This document shows positions 21,613-30,514 of a stretch of DNA of 64,000 bases, piece after piece. The notes under the pieces were generated by a model, which did not search any database, was not told where the DNA came from, and saw only the letters and a list, made by a program, of their open reading frames with translations. This DNA comes from Bacteroidetes bacterium HGW-Bacteroidetes-10. Its GTDB lineage: Bacteria; Bacteroidota; Bacteroidia; Bacteroidales; UBA932. Each line of letters opens with the position of its first letter. The stretch's first letter is position 1. The stretch lies in assembly GCA_002842695.1 (NCBI GenBank), contig PHDT01000005.1, positions 1-64,000 on the forward strand, written 5' to 3'. The translations under genes were made by a program, and so were the position numbers.

Positions 21613-24450
21613 TTAAAATTTGTATTGTATTCCCAGATAGAGCCCTGCTCCTGGTTTAAAGCTCTTGGCAACCTGACTCCTCTCCTGAACCTCTCCGTTC
21701 CCGTCTATATATCTTGGATATTGTTCAAAAACTACTGGCTGATTGAGGATGTCGCGAAAAGAGGCCTTCAGCTCTGTTTTCTTTCCTATTCTCTTGGTGA
21801 TAACTAAGTCTAATATATCTCTTGGCAGTTCATAAGTATCTGGCACATCATTATTGATACTTGCACCTGAACCGGTATCTACCCTGCCTATACCCACGAT
21901 TCTGCGTCCAATTCTGTTATACATGAGCCCTACACTCAGGCCTGCCTCAGGTTTATCGTAGAAAAGCGAACCATTTACAATGTAAGGCGATTGCCCCTGC
22001 ATTGCCCTGTCCTTTTCAAGCGATACAGACTGGTCAAAATCTACTGTACTTGAAATCATTGCAGCATTAAGTCCCAGAGTAAGCTCTTTCACACCCAGAA
22101 AACCGAGATTTTTACGAATATCCAGTTCGACTCCGTAGTTTGTTGCAGAGAGTGCATTTTCAAATGTATATGTGTAAGAACCACCTGCATCCAGATATGT
22201 CCACTCAATAGGATTGATAAAGTATTTGCCAAACAGGGCAAATGTTACATATTCACCAGCTGAAGGGTAGTACTCATATCTCAGATCGAAGTTGTGAATC
22301 TTTGCCTGTTTGAGATCCGGATTACCTTTAACATCTGAGAAGAGGTTGAAATCGTAGAAAACTGACGGGGAGACCTCACGAAACTCTTGTCTGTTTACAG
22401 ATGAGCCGTATGCCACTCTGAAGAGGTTTCTCTTGTCAAGATTAAATGAGGCGTTTAGTGAAGGGAAGAGATCAAAGTGGTTGTAATCCTTATCCTTTGT
22501 AGAAAACTCATAAATCTTATCGTAAGTGGTAAGCCTCATCTGGCCCGTCTCAGCCCTCAGACCGGCAATGATATTAAATCTGCCGGCAGGAATTTTCCAT
22601 GACATATATGCAGAGCCGGCCATGTTTCTTCCCTTGTAACTGTTCCGGTTATCTGTATCTTCGTAAATATAGAGTTTGTCTGCAGAGAAATTCTCATCCA
22701 GAAGAATCTTTTCAACCACCTCACGATATACAAAATCAGCAGGAACAGCATATCTGTTAAAGCGATAGAAAAACTGCCTGTTGCTGTAATCCCTTGTTTT
22801 ATACTCTCCGTAAAAACCTGCCTTAACCTCACTCAGGATGTCACTTCCCAGTGCAACAGGAAGAGTGTAGTTTCCCGACACCGAGAAAATGTGCTCATCA
22901 AGATTTGAAAAATCTCTTGTAATCTCATTCTGATCAATTGCCATATGACCAAAATATTCATCTCCGGCTACATTATTCTCCTCTCTGTTTATTATGCGCC
23001 TGTCGGGCTGATTCATCCCCGCATAGGAGTAGCCCGCATTCCAGTCATAATCTCCTCTTCCCACTTTGCCGCTTCCGCTGAACTGACCTGTGTAGGTTGT
23101 CCTGGCCGAGTAGATATACTCCTGCTTCTCCTGTATATATTTTGAGCTGATGTTCTGCCATCCCTCCCTTGTTGTATACCTGTTCTTGCCAAGCTGGTTA
23201 AAGATATTCCTGAATTCAATCTTGCTCTCTCCCTTCAGGAGTGTGATATTGAGCATGGCTCCAATTTTGTCGTCAATTGTATACTGGTTGTCTACATAGT
23301 TATAAATATATTCAGACTGGTCACTTACTGAGTTGTAAACCCCAAACCTGGCATTCTGCATATCTCCAAATGTCTGATATCCGTGTGAGTAGTTAAGGGC
23401 GCCCACAACTCCCAGCTCTGCGCCACCTTTTAATGAGTAGTGTCTGTTTACCATAACATTCAGCCTTTGATCAGGTATAGGTTGCTGACGTTTAACCCTC
23501 CAGTCATTTCTAAAGCCCTCCTTTGTTATCTGAGTTACCAAAGCCTTATTATCGTTGTCCATTCTGAGGGGAACAACAGGTTTCAACCCTCTGGCCCCAT
23601 TATCGAAACCAAGAAAGTCGGTAACTGATGCTGTATTGTAGAAATGGTCATTAAAATGAGTTGCACTATTAAGGTTCATTCCATATGTAATGACTGTCTC
23701 ATTTTCAGAAGGCATACTCTTTGTCATGATTTTCACAAAACCTCCAGAAAAATCCGACGGGATTTCTGCGCTTGGAGATTTAACAATCATTATACTCTCC
23801 AGCTGAGAACCTGGCAGCATATCAAATGAGAAAGAGCGGGTGTCTGAATCTGTACTTGGGACGGCGTTGTTGTTAATCCATACGTTGTTATACCTTCCTG
23901 CAAGGCCTCTTACAACAATGTACCTATCATTAATTATTGATACTCCCGGAATTCTCTTTACTACCTCTGCCGCACTTCTGTCCTGAGATCTGGAAATCTG
24001 GCGTCCGGAAATTCCGCTCATAACAGCACCCGAACTTCTTGTCGCTTCAACCATTGCTATTTCTGAATTCATCCTTTTCACAGATGTAACAACAATCTCA
24101 TTAAGCTGAGTTGCGTTTTCCTCAAGCATAATATCAAAAGTATTGTTACCGGAAGTAACAGAAAGGTCACTAACTAAAATAGAATGATAAGATATACAAT
24201 CTATTCTGGTTCTGTATTTTCCTGCAGGAATTCCTGATATTAAATAATTACCGTCAATATCTGTTGATGCTCCTTTCTGAATTTCTTCCAGATACACAGT
24301 TGCTCCAATTACCGGCAAACCGGTCTTTTTTTCAATTACTGTTCCCCTGAGAGTGCCGCTGCCTTGTGCTGCAGATTCTTCTGCGGCAAACATTAACAGA
24401 ACGGCTGCAATGATTTGAATAGCTTTGATGATTCTTTGTTCCACTTTCAT
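21613..24450 (-). CDS. TonB-dependent outer-membrane receptor with CarboxypepD-reg-like domain
   Basis: 945 residues. Signal peptide about 1-29 (ending SAAQ). A carboxypeptidase-regulatory-like domain (about 30-115: GTLRGTVIEKKTGLPVIGATVYL, STDIDGNYLISGIPAGKY) precedes the plug (VVKRIPGVSIINDRYIVVRGLAGRYNNVWINN, then GGFVKIMTKS) and a long beta-barrel ending in an aromatic residue (YLGIQYKF). It would import a ligand across the outer membrane using the TonB-ExbB-ExbD system. It differs from SusC-type receptors in lacking a SusD neighbour. It forms a two-gene operon with the beta-helix lipoprotein and is divergent from a two-component system that may control it. Confidence 0.93.
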   Translation of the reverse strand: MKVEQRIIKAIQIIAAVLLMFAAEESAAQGSGTLRGTVIEKKTGLPVIGATVYLEEIQKGASTDIDGNYLISGIPAGKYRTRIDCISYHSILVSDLSVTSGNNTFDIMLEENATQLNEIVVTSVKRMNSEIAMVEATRSSGAVMSGISGRQISRSQDRSAAEVVKRIPGVSIINDRYIVVRGLAGRYNNVWINNNAVPSTDSDTRSFSFDMLPGSQLESIMIVKSPSAEIPSDFSGGFVKIMTKSMPSENETVITYGMNLNSATHFNDHFYNTASVTDFLGFDNGARGLKPVVPLRMDNDNKALVTQITKEGFRNDWRVKRQQPIPDQRLNVMVNRHYSLKGGAELGVVGALNYSHGYQTFGDMQNARFGVYNSVSDQSEYIYNYVDNQYTIDDKIGAMLNITLLKGESKIEFRNIFNQLGKNRYTTREGWQNISSKYIQEKQEYIYSARTTYTGQFSGSGKVGRGDYDWNAGYSYAGMNQPDRRIINREENNVAGDEYFGHMAIDQNEITRDFSNLDEHIFSVSGNYTLPVALGSDILSEVKAGFYGEYKTRDYSNRQFFYRFNRYAVPADFVYREVVEKILLDENFSADKLYIYEDTDNRNSYKGRNMAGSAYMSWKIPAGRFNIIAGLRAETGQMRLTTYDKIYEFSTKDKDYNHFDLFPSLNASFNLDKRNLFRVAYGSSVNRQEFREVSPSVFYDFNLFSDVKGNPDLKQAKIHNFDLRYEYYPSAGEYVTFALFGKYFINPIEWTYLDAGGSYTYTFENALSATNYGVELDIRKNLGFLGVKELTLGLNAAMISSTVDFDQSVSLEKDRAMQGQSPYIVNGSLFYDKPEAGLSVGLMYNRIGRRIVGIGRVDTGSGASINNDVPDTYELPRDILDLVITKRIGKKTELKASFRDILNQPVVFEQYPRYIDGNGEVQERSQVAKSFKPGAGLYLGIQYKF

Positions 24451-24469
24451 TAATATTTGAAATATGTGG

Positions 24470-24477
24470 CAAAAGTA
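24470..24477 (-). promoter_or_regulatory. -7 box TACTTTTG for the TonB receptor operon
   Basis: Plus strand CAAAAGTA reads TACTTTTG on the minus strand, a match to TAnnTTTG, 20 nt before the receptor ATG at 24450. Confidence 0.5.
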
Positions 24478-24487
24478 TCCTCTCCAT

Positions 24488-24515
24488 GTTAAGCAGTTAA
24501 GTCAAAAAAATTAAG
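24488..24515. promoter_or_regulatory. TTAAG direct repeats between TonB receptor and response regulator
   Basis: GTTAAG occurs at 24488-24493 and 24496-24501, and ATTAAG at 24510-24515. They lie just upstream of the TonB receptor -7 box in the divergent region. OmpR/PhoB-type regulators bind direct repeats, but the 8-bp and 14-bp spacings are not canonical, so this is a weak operator candidate. Confidence 0.3.
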
Positions 24516-24563
24516 AAATTATTACATGAGGGCCTAGTTCGTAATAATTATGAAACAATAAAC

Positions 24564-24571
24564 TAAATTTG
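24564..24571 (+). promoter_or_regulatory. -7 box TAAATTTG, start codon 5 bp downstream (leaderless)
   Basis: Exact TAnnTTTG match ending at 24571 with the response-regulator ATG at 24576. Transcription should start at or next to the A of the ATG, giving a leaderless mRNA. Confidence 0.6.
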
Positions 24572-24575
24572 CACC

Positions 24576-25313
24576 ATGGAAAAAAAGAGAGTCCTTGTTG
24601 TAGATGACGAAGAGGATCTTTGCGAGATTCTCCGCTTCAACCTGAACAATGCAGGTTATATTGCCGATACCGCCTATTCGGCAGAAGAGGCTTTTTCAAA
24701 ACTCAAGAACAATTACGACCTGCTGCTGCTGGATGTTATGCTGGGGGGAATCTCAGGATTCAAACTGGCAGAACTCATCAGGGAGGAGTATCACAACAAT
24801 GTTCCCATAATCTTTATCACTGCCCGGGACTCAGTTGAGGACAAACTAAAGGGGTTCGGAACCGGCGCAGATGACTACATCCCTAAACCTTTTTCCGTAA
24901 AAGAGGTTATTGCAAGGGTGCAGGCTGTTCTTAGCAGAAGTGAATACAGAAAAAGAGAGCTTGAAACAGCTGCAGATATTACATCGGCAGAAAAGAATGA
25001 AATCCACAGCACTGCTCTTGTTCACGGAGGGATGATTATTAATCCCGAATCAAAACTTCTTACAATTGACGGCGAAAATATCAAACTCACCAAAAAAGAG
25101 TTTGAAATATTATTTATGCTTGCAGATGAGCCGGGAAAAATATTTTCAAGGAGTAAAATTCTTGATATGGTATGGAAGAACGAAGCCTATGTCCTTGAAA
25201 GAACAGTTGATGTTCACATTGCAAGGCTGAGAAAAAAGCTGATCCGGTACGGAAGCTCTATAGTAAATCGCTCCGGATATGGTTATTGTTTCGAATACAA
25301 TGAAGGGAATTAA
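24576..25313 (+). CDS. OmpR/PhoB-family response regulator
   Basis: 245 residues. Receiver domain 1-120: acidic pocket VDDEED, phospho-acceptor Asp in LLLLDVMLGG (about residue 52), Thr in FITARD and Lys in YIPKPF. A linker (about 125-155) leads to a winged-helix DNA-binding domain (KLLTIDGENIKLTKKEFEILFMLADEPGKIFSR, VDVHIARLRKKLIRYGSSIVNRSGYGY). It pairs with the histidine kinase that follows (14-bp overlap). The domain types and kinase are PhoB/PhoR-like. The divergent TonB receptor operon is the obvious candidate target, but this is inference. Confidence 0.93.
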   Translation: MEKKRVLVVDDEEDLCEILRFNLNNAGYIADTAYSAEEAFSKLKNNYDLLLLDVMLGGISGFKLAELIREEYHNNVPIIFITARDSVEDKLKGFGTGADDYIPKPFSVKEVIARVQAVLSRSEYRKRELETAADITSAEKNEIHSTALVHGGMIINPESKLLTIDGENIKLTKKEFEILFMLADEPGKIFSRSKILDMVWKNEAYVLERTVDVHIARLRKKLIRYGSSIVNRSGYGYCFEYNEGN

Positions 25314-26718
25314 GAAAATTGGCTACAAGTATCAGGTACTGATATATTTCTCTCTGCTTATAGCGGCAGTGTCACTGGCCTTTGCTTTCATGTACACACA
25401 CCGCGAGAGAGTTGTTAAAATGGAGGTTCTTAAGAGCTCTATGGCTCCCTATGCAGATCTTATCTATTCAAGTTTATCTGCAGATTCTCTATCACTTGAC
25501 AAAGAGGCGGTCTCAGATGCTATGGAGCGATTGTTACCTGTAGTCCCATCTTCATTCAGGGTAACGGTACTGTCTGAAGATGCCTGGGTTCTCTTTGACA
25601 ACAGCGCAGATAAAGATATTGTAACAGATAATCATCTGAACAGACCGGAACTGGCACAAGCCAGAAAGACAGGAACCGGATCTGAGATTCGCTTCTCAAA
25701 GACACTTAAGAGAGAGTACCTCTATCTGGCAAAACACTATCCCGGCTTATACGTTAGAATTGCCCTGGAATACAGCGAAAGTGTACTTCCGGTTGTGATT
25801 GTCGAAAACAGATATATGGTATTCATCCTGATGGTTTTCGCAGGAGTCATTGCTGCCCTGGTAATCATTATCAGACGAATCAGCCGTCCTGTTAAGGCAC
25901 TTAAGGAGTTCGTGGGAGTTGTAAAAGATGGCGGTGACGATTTTAACGGAATCAGATTCACTGACGACGAACTGGGTGAGGTAGGAGAGAAAATAATGAC
26001 TGCATTCCGCCAGCTGGAGGAGACCAAACGTTACAAACAGGAGCTGACCCATAATGTTGCCCACGAACTAAAGACGCCTGTGGCAGGAATAATGGGATAC
26101 CTTGAAACACTGTTGCAGCAGGAGAATATTGAAAAGGAACAGTCCCGTTTTTTTCTTGAGAGAGCATACGCACAGACTATAAGGCTATCTGCCATTATAA
26201 ATGATATTTCAATTTTAAACAAAATTGAAGAGGCTCCGGACAAGTTTGGAATTGAGACAATAAATATTCATAACTGTATTGACGAAATCAGAAGCGACCT
26301 CTCTTTCAGGCTGGAAGAAAAAAGGATTGAATTTCACAACATGATTGACGAAAAACTGGAAATCCAGGGTAGCTATATTCTCATTTACTCGCTTTTCAAA
26401 AATCTTATAGACAACTCTGTAGATCACGCCGGCGATGGAGTGAAAATTTTTATTGAAAATACTTCTGCACTTTCCGGATTTGCCGGATTCAGATACTACG
26501 ATACTGGAAAAGGTGTTGCTGAGGAGCACAGAGGAAGAATTTTCGAGCGATTCTACCGGGTTGAAAAGGGAAGAAGCCGCAAAAGCGGAGGCTCCGGACT
26601 GGGACTCTCAATTGTGAAGAATGCCGTAACTCTGCATAAAGGCACAATTAAAGCAGGTAATCATCCAAATGGGGGATTACAATTCGAATTTACATTAGGA
26701 CTGAATCTGAAATCTTAG
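25300..26718 (+). CDS. PhoR-like sensor histidine kinase
   Basis: 472 residues from the ATG at 25300, inside the regulator gene. One membrane helix at about 14-34, an extracytoplasmic sensor region of about 135 residues, a second helix near 168-190 ([21 protein letters not shown]), and a HAMP-like linker ([14 protein letters not shown]). Kinase motifs: H-box [22 protein letters not shown]-box [16 protein letters not shown]1 [13 protein letters not shown]-box [14 protein letters not shown] and G2 [18 protein letters not shown] is typical of the PhoR subfamily. The signal is unknown. Its stop codon interlocks with that of convergent folE. Confidence 0.93.
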   Translation: MKGIKKIGYKYQVLIYFSLLIAAVSLAFAFMYTHRERVVKMEVLKSSMAPYADLIYSSLSADSLSLDKEAVSDAMERLLPVVPSSFRVTVLSEDAWVLFDNSADKDIVTDNHLNRPELAQARKTGTGSEIRFSKTLKREYLYLAKHYPGLYVRIALEYSESVLPVVIVENRYMVFILMVFAGVIAALVIIIRRISRPVKALKEFVGVVKDGGDDFNGIRFTDDELGEVGEKIMTAFRQLEETKRYKQELTHNVAHELKTPVAGIMGYLETLLQQENIEKEQSRFFLERAYAQTIRLSAIINDISILNKIEEAPDKFGIETINIHNCIDEIRSDLSFRLEEKRIEFHNMIDEKLEIQGSYILIYSLFKNLIDNSVDHAGDGVKIFIENTSALSGFAGFRYYDTGKGVAEEHRGRIFERFYRVEKGRSRKSGGSGLGLSIVKNAVTLHKGTIKAGNHPNGGLQFEFTLGLNLKS

Positions 26719-27314
26719 TGAAGTTTAACACCTATCAGGTGCATAAACTCCTCTCTTGTACGAATATCTTTAAGAAAGGCTCCAGTAAAAGCAGATGTTG
26801 TTGTTACAGAATTTTGTTTCTGAACACCTCTTATCTGCATGCACATATGGGAAGCTTCAATAACGACAGCCACACCAAGAGGATTTAGTGTATCCTGTAT
26901 GCAATCCCGAATTTGTACTGTAAGTCTCTCCTGAACCTGAAGCCTTCTTGAAAATGCATCAACAACCCTTGCAATCTTGCTTAGTCCGGTTATATATCCA
27001 TTTGGAATGTATGCTACATGCGCCTTTCCGTAAAAAGGAAGCATATGATGTTCACAGAGTGAATAAAGTTCAATCTCCTTGACCAGCACCATCTGCTGGT
27101 ACTCCTCTTTAAATTTAGCAGAATTGAGAATAGCAGCAGGATCTGTGTCATAACCCTGAGTTAGAAACTGAATAGATCTTGCTACTCTTACCGGTGTTTT
27201 TTCCAGCCCTTCCCGAGATGAATCCTCCCCTATCAAATCTAGTATATTCTTATAGTTTACAGCCAGTTTCTGAGTTGTCTCTTCGTCGTACTGCTCTATC
27301 TTTGTATATGCCAT
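26715..27314 (-). CDS. folE: GTP cyclohydrolase I
   Basis: 199 residues. Diagnostic blocks: [18 protein letters not shown], the zinc site [45 protein letters not shown] and [18 protein letters not shown]. The enzyme makes 7,8-dihydroneopterin triphosphate from GTP, the first step of folate (and queuosine precursor) synthesis. The zinc-binding cysteine and histidine residues are present, so this is the zinc-dependent FolE1 type. Note that queA, a later queuosine gene, is also in this window. The gene is leftward, tail to tail with the histidine kinase. Confidence 0.97.
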   Translation of the reverse strand: MAYTKIEQYDEETTQKLAVNYKNILDLIGEDSSREGLEKTPVRVARSIQFLTQGYDTDPAAILNSAKFKEEYQQMVLVKEIELYSLCEHHMLPFYGKAHVAYIPNGYITGLSKIARVVDAFSRRLQVQERLTVQIRDCIQDTLNPLGVAVVIEASHMCMQIRGVQKQNSVTTTSAFTGAFLKDIRTREEFMHLIGVKLH

Positions 27315-27324
27315 AATAAATGTC

Positions 27325-27332
27325 TAATTTCG
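27325..27332 (+). promoter_or_regulatory. -7 box TAATTTCG before mqnB
   Basis: Matches TAnnTTYG, the common variant of the Bacteroidetes -7 box, 31 bp before the mqnB ATG at 27364 in the region divergent from folE. Confidence 0.4.
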
Positions 27333-27363
27333 TGCAATATTACAAAAAAAAAGAGAATACAAC

Positions 27364-28041
27364 ATGAGAATACTGATGACTGCAGCTGAGGAGGAGGAGA
27401 TCATCACAGCCCGTCAGGCTTTCAATTCCTTATCCAAAAGCGAGCAATTTGCCCTCGACATAACATACATGCTTACAGGCATCGGCACCACTTCTACCAG
27501 TTACAGACTGACTAAGATGCTCAACTCGGCATCAGCTCCCTTTGACCTGGCCGTTAACATAGGAATAGCTGGCAGCTTTACTGCCGATTTTCCTATCGGG
27601 TCAGTTGCAAGAGTGGAGAAGGAGTTCTTCGGAGATCTGGGTTTCGAGACTTTCACAGGATTTCAGACATTGTTTGATTACAAGATTCTTGATGCAGACA
27701 CACATCCTTACAGGGGTGGTGCTCTTCACTCTCCTTCCCTTTCACAATCAGTGGAAAATGCGATGTCTCAATATGGAAAAGCAACTGGAGTGACTGTTCA
27801 GACTGTAAGTGGTCTTCCGGAGAAAACCATTCAGCTTTTGAAGGGATTCGAGCCTCAGATAGAGAGCATGGAGGGTGCTGCATTTTTCTATGTTTGTATT
27901 CTTGAGAAGATTCCTTTTATTGAAATCAGATCTGTTTCAAACGCAGTTGGAGAGAGAGACAGAAGCAAATGGAATATTCCGCTGGCTCTGGATTCACTAA
28001 AAAATGCAAACAAAAAATTGTTTGAATCTCTGTTGAAATGA
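27364..28041 (+). CDS. mqnB: Futalosine hydrolase
   Basis: 225 residues of the nucleoside phosphorylase fold: TGIGTTSTSYRLTKML, LAVNIGIAGSFTADFPIGSVARVEKEFFGDLG, VQTVSGLPE, QIESMEGAAFFYVC and IRSVSNAVGERDRSKWNI. The last two blocks are typical of MqnB, which releases hypoxanthine from futalosine in the alternative menaquinone pathway. The gene overlaps mqnD by 4 bp (ATGA), and the pairing of these two genes makes the assignment secure. Confidence 0.95.
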   Translation: MRILMTAAEEEEIITARQAFNSLSKSEQFALDITYMLTGIGTTSTSYRLTKMLNSASAPFDLAVNIGIAGSFTADFPIGSVARVEKEFFGDLGFETFTGFQTLFDYKILDADTHPYRGGALHSPSLSQSVENAMSQYGKATGVTVQTVSGLPEKTIQLLKGFEPQIESMEGAAFFYVCILEKIPFIEIRSVSNAVGERDRSKWNIPLALDSLKNANKKLFESLLK

Positions 28042-28895
28042 AACTAAAACTAGCATATTCACCCTGCCCAAATGACACCTTTGCTTTTCATGCAATGATT
28101 CACGGCCTTATAGATACAGAAGGCCTTGAATTCGAAACTGTTCTTGGAGATGTAGAGCAACTCAATCAGGGTGCAGCATCAGGCAAGTACGACATTTGTA
28201 AACTGAGCTATCATGCATTTTTCCAGCTTTCAGACAGCTATGTAATGCTACGCTCAGGAAGCGCTTTGGGATATCATAATGGCCCCCTTTTAGTCACTGC
28301 TCAAAACAACCCTCTGGCCAACCTTAAAGGTGAAGAACTTGAAAAGGCTCTCTCTAATTCCAGAGTTGTAATTCCCGGCAAGATGACAACCGGGGCACTG
28401 CTTCTCAAGGTTGCCTACCCTACAATAAAAGAGGCAACTCCTATTGTTTTTTCAGACATTGAAAAAGAATTACTTGAAGGAAAATTCGACGCGGGAGTTC
28501 TGATTCATGAAGCAAGATTTACATACAGGGAAAAGGGACTTACGCTTATAACAGATCTTGGAGAGCACTGGCAAAATATTTCAGGTTTGCCTGTCCCACT
28601 TGGTGGAATTGCAATATCAAGAAGGCTGCCGGCAGATACAGCCAGGAAAATTAACAGAGTTTTGCGCAGGAGCATAGAATTTGCAATGAAAAATCCTGAG
28701 AAGTCCCGGGAGTATGTAACATGTCATGCTCAGGAGATGGATCCCCTGGTACAGAAGAAGCATATTGACCTCTTCGTTAACGATTACAGTATCGATATTG
28801 GAGTAGATGGAGAGAGAGCTGTTAATGCTCTCTTCAGAAAACTCACACAGGTTAGTCCGGAAATTATTTTCAGAGATGACCTCTTTATTTTGTAG
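28038..28895 (+). CDS. mqnD: 1,4-dihydroxy-6-naphthoate synthase
   Basis: 285 residues. The family opening LAYSPCPNDTFAFHAMIHG is present, followed by GDVEQLNQGA, YDICKLSYHAFF, RSGSALGYHNGPLLV, IPGKMTTGALLL and LIHEARFTY. MqnD belongs to the periplasmic-binding-protein fold and converts cyclic dehypoxanthine futalosine to 1,4-dihydroxy-6-naphthoate. With mqnB overlapping by 4 bp, the organism makes menaquinone by the futalosine route; the other mqn genes lie outside the window. Confidence 0.96.
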   Translation: MKLKLAYSPCPNDTFAFHAMIHGLIDTEGLEFETVLGDVEQLNQGAASGKYDICKLSYHAFFQLSDSYVMLRSGSALGYHNGPLLVTAQNNPLANLKGEELEKALSNSRVVIPGKMTTGALLLKVAYPTIKEATPIVFSDIEKELLEGKFDAGVLIHEARFTYREKGLTLITDLGEHWQNISGLPVPLGGIAISRRLPADTARKINRVLRRSIEFAMKNPEKSREYVTCHAQEMDPLVQKKHIDLFVNDYSIDIGVDGERAVNALFRKLTQVSPEIIFRDDLFIL

Positions 28896-28919
28896 ATTTA
28901 CCGATTAAAACATCTTGAG

Positions 28920-29627
28920 ATGAGCAACGCAGTTATTAAAATCCACGACATTAAAAAGATTTATAAAGTTGGCAACCAGGAAGTAAGAGCACTGGATGGA
29001 GTTGACCTTACGATTAACAGAAATGAATATGTCGCAATAATGGGCCCTTCAGGTTCAGGAAAATCTACAATGATGAACATATTGGGATGCCTTGACAGTC
29101 CAAGTGATGGTTCATATGTGCTTAACGGAATTGATGTATCCCAGATGGCAGATAATGATCTTGCAGAGGTAAGGAACAAGGAGATTGGATTTATTTTCCA
29201 GTCGTTCAATCTTTTACCCAGATATTCTGCTCTGGAGAATGTTGCATTGCCTCTCATTTATTCCGGAGAACCAAAAAGCGTCAGAGATATGCGCGCAGAA
29301 CAGGCCCTTTTGAGCGTCGACCTCACCGATCGTATGCACCACAAACCAAACGAACTTTCGGGTGGACAAAGACAAAGGGTTGCAGTTGCAAGGGCGCTTG
29401 TTAACAGCCCTTCGATAATACTTGCGGACGAACCAACCGGAAACCTCGACTCAAAGACATCAATAGATATTATGAAACTTTTTGAGAAAATTCACAACAA
29501 GGGGAATACAATAATTGTTGTAACTCACGAAGAGGATATTGCAAGACATGCCCACAGGATTATTCGTCTGAGAGACGGCAAAATAGAGTCAGATGAAAGA
29601 AACACCAATCCTGTAGTACACTCATAA
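28920..29627 (+). CDS. ABC transporter ATP-binding protein (LolD/MacB type)
   Basis: 235 residues. Walker [20 protein letters not shown] (about 41-59), Q-loop [22 protein letters not shown], signature [16 protein letters not shown], Walker [17 protein letters not shown] and switch VVTHEED. These sequences belong to the MacB/LolD/FtsE cluster, whose ATPases drive mechanical export or lipoprotein release rather than bulk transport. No permease gene is adjacent, so its partner is elsewhere. It is 24 bp downstream of mqnD and 24 bp before the cobalamin adenosyltransferase, probably in one transcript. Confidence 0.92.
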   Translation: MSNAVIKIHDIKKIYKVGNQEVRALDGVDLTINRNEYVAIMGPSGSGKSTMMNILGCLDSPSDGSYVLNGIDVSQMADNDLAEVRNKEIGFIFQSFNLLPRYSALENVALPLIYSGEPKSVRDMRAEQALLSVDLTDRMHHKPNELSGGQRQRVAVARALVNSPSIILADEPTGNLDSKTSIDIMKLFEKIHNKGNTIIVVTHEEDIARHAHRIIRLRDGKIESDERNTNPVVHS

Positions 29628-29651
29628 CCGCCGTCACCAAATATTACAGAG

Positions 29652-30197
29652 ATGAAAGAGATGAATATATACACAAAAACAGGTGATAAGGGAACAACTT
29701 CGCTTGTTGGAGGTGCAAGGGTAAGCAAGGACAATCCAAAAGTAAATGCTTACGGGAATGTTGACGAACTTATCTCCCACATTGCCCTTCTCAGAGCAGA
29801 TGCATTTGGAGCACCATTTCACGAAAATCTTCGTCGCATACAGGCAAATCTGATGCTGGTTGCTGCGCATCTTGCTGCAGACGATCACGGAGCAAAAAAA
29901 CTAAAGCCATTTGACCCTGCAGAAACAGAATTTCTTGAAAAACAGATAGACATAATGGTGGGAGAGCTGCCTGAACAGACAGCATTCATCCTTCCGGAAA
30001 GGCCCAGGGTTGCAGCTGAGTGTCATATTGCCAGAACAATTTGCAGAAGAGCCGAGCGCTCATGCATTTCATTAATGACGGAGCCAAGAATCGAAATATC
30101 AGTAAAGTATATCAACAGGCTCTCAGATTATCTCTTTGTCTATGCTCGTTATCTGGCCATGATTAATGGTGTTGCCGATGATTTTTGGCAACAATAG
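29652..30197 (+). CDS. Cob(I)alamin adenosyltransferase, PduO type
   Basis: 181 residues. Family motifs: IYTKTGDKGTTSLVGGARV at the N-terminus (ATP-binding), NAYGNVDELISHIALLRA, FILPERPRVAAECHIARTICRRAERS (ATP and cobalamin site) and KYINRLSDYLFVYARY. It transfers the adenosyl group of ATP to cob(I)alamin to make the B12 coenzyme, so the cell uses adenosylcobalamin-dependent enzymes. An in-frame ATG three codons downstream is an alternative start and would put the motif closer to the N-terminus. It follows the ABC ATPase gene by 24 bp. Confidence 0.93.
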   Translation: MKEMNIYTKTGDKGTTSLVGGARVSKDNPKVNAYGNVDELISHIALLRADAFGAPFHENLRRIQANLMLVAAHLAADDHGAKKLKPFDPAETEFLEKQIDIMVGELPEQTAFILPERPRVAAECHIARTICRRAERSCISLMTEPRIEISVKYINRLSDYLFVYARYLAMINGVADDFWQQ

Positions 30198-30198
30198 A

Positions 30199-30228
30199 TT
30201 GCAAATCAAATTTTATTGAGTATCTTCG
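30199..30228 (+). promoter_or_regulatory. Promoter of the DUF2795 gene and trkA
   Basis: TTG (30199-30201), 19 bp, then TATCTTCG (30221-30228), the TAnnTTYG variant. It lies immediately after the stop of the adenosyltransferase gene and about 50 nt before the ATG at 30283. Confidence 0.6.
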
Positions 30229-30282
30229 CACACTATTTCCAAAAAATTAACCCAAGTACTTAATAATTAATTATTTACAACT

Positions 30283-30504
30283 ATGTACTGGACACTAGAA
30301 CTTGCTTCAAAACTCGAAGACGCTCCATGGCCCGCAACTAAAGAAGAGTTGATAGACTATGCAACCAGATCGGGTGCACCACTTGAAGTAATTGAAAACC
30401 TTGAAGATCTGGAAGATGATGGCGAAGTTTACGATAGCATCGAAGACATCTGGCCTGATTATCCAAGCAAAGAGGACTTCTTCTTCAACGAGGAGGAGTA
30501 CTAA
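30283..30504 (+). CDS. Small acidic DUF2795 protein
   Basis: 73 residues, beginning MYWTLELASKLEDAPWPATKEELIDYA and very acidic in its second half (EDLEDDGEVYDSIEDIWPDY). It matches the Bacteroidetes DUF2795 family over its entire length. Function is unknown. The fold is predicted to be small and helical, and the conserved PWPATKEELIDYA helix suggests a protein-binding role. It sits 10 bp before trkA and has its own promoter, so the two are probably co-expressed. Confidence 0.9.
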   Translation: MYWTLELASKLEDAPWPATKEELIDYATRSGAPLEVIENLEDLEDDGEVYDSIEDIWPDYPSKEDFFFNEEEY

Positions 30505-30514
30505 ATTATAAATT

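Noticed and set aside
29628-29651. Cobalamin riboswitch before the adenosyltransferase
   Set aside because: The gap to the upstream gene is only 24 bp, far too short for a B12 riboswitch.
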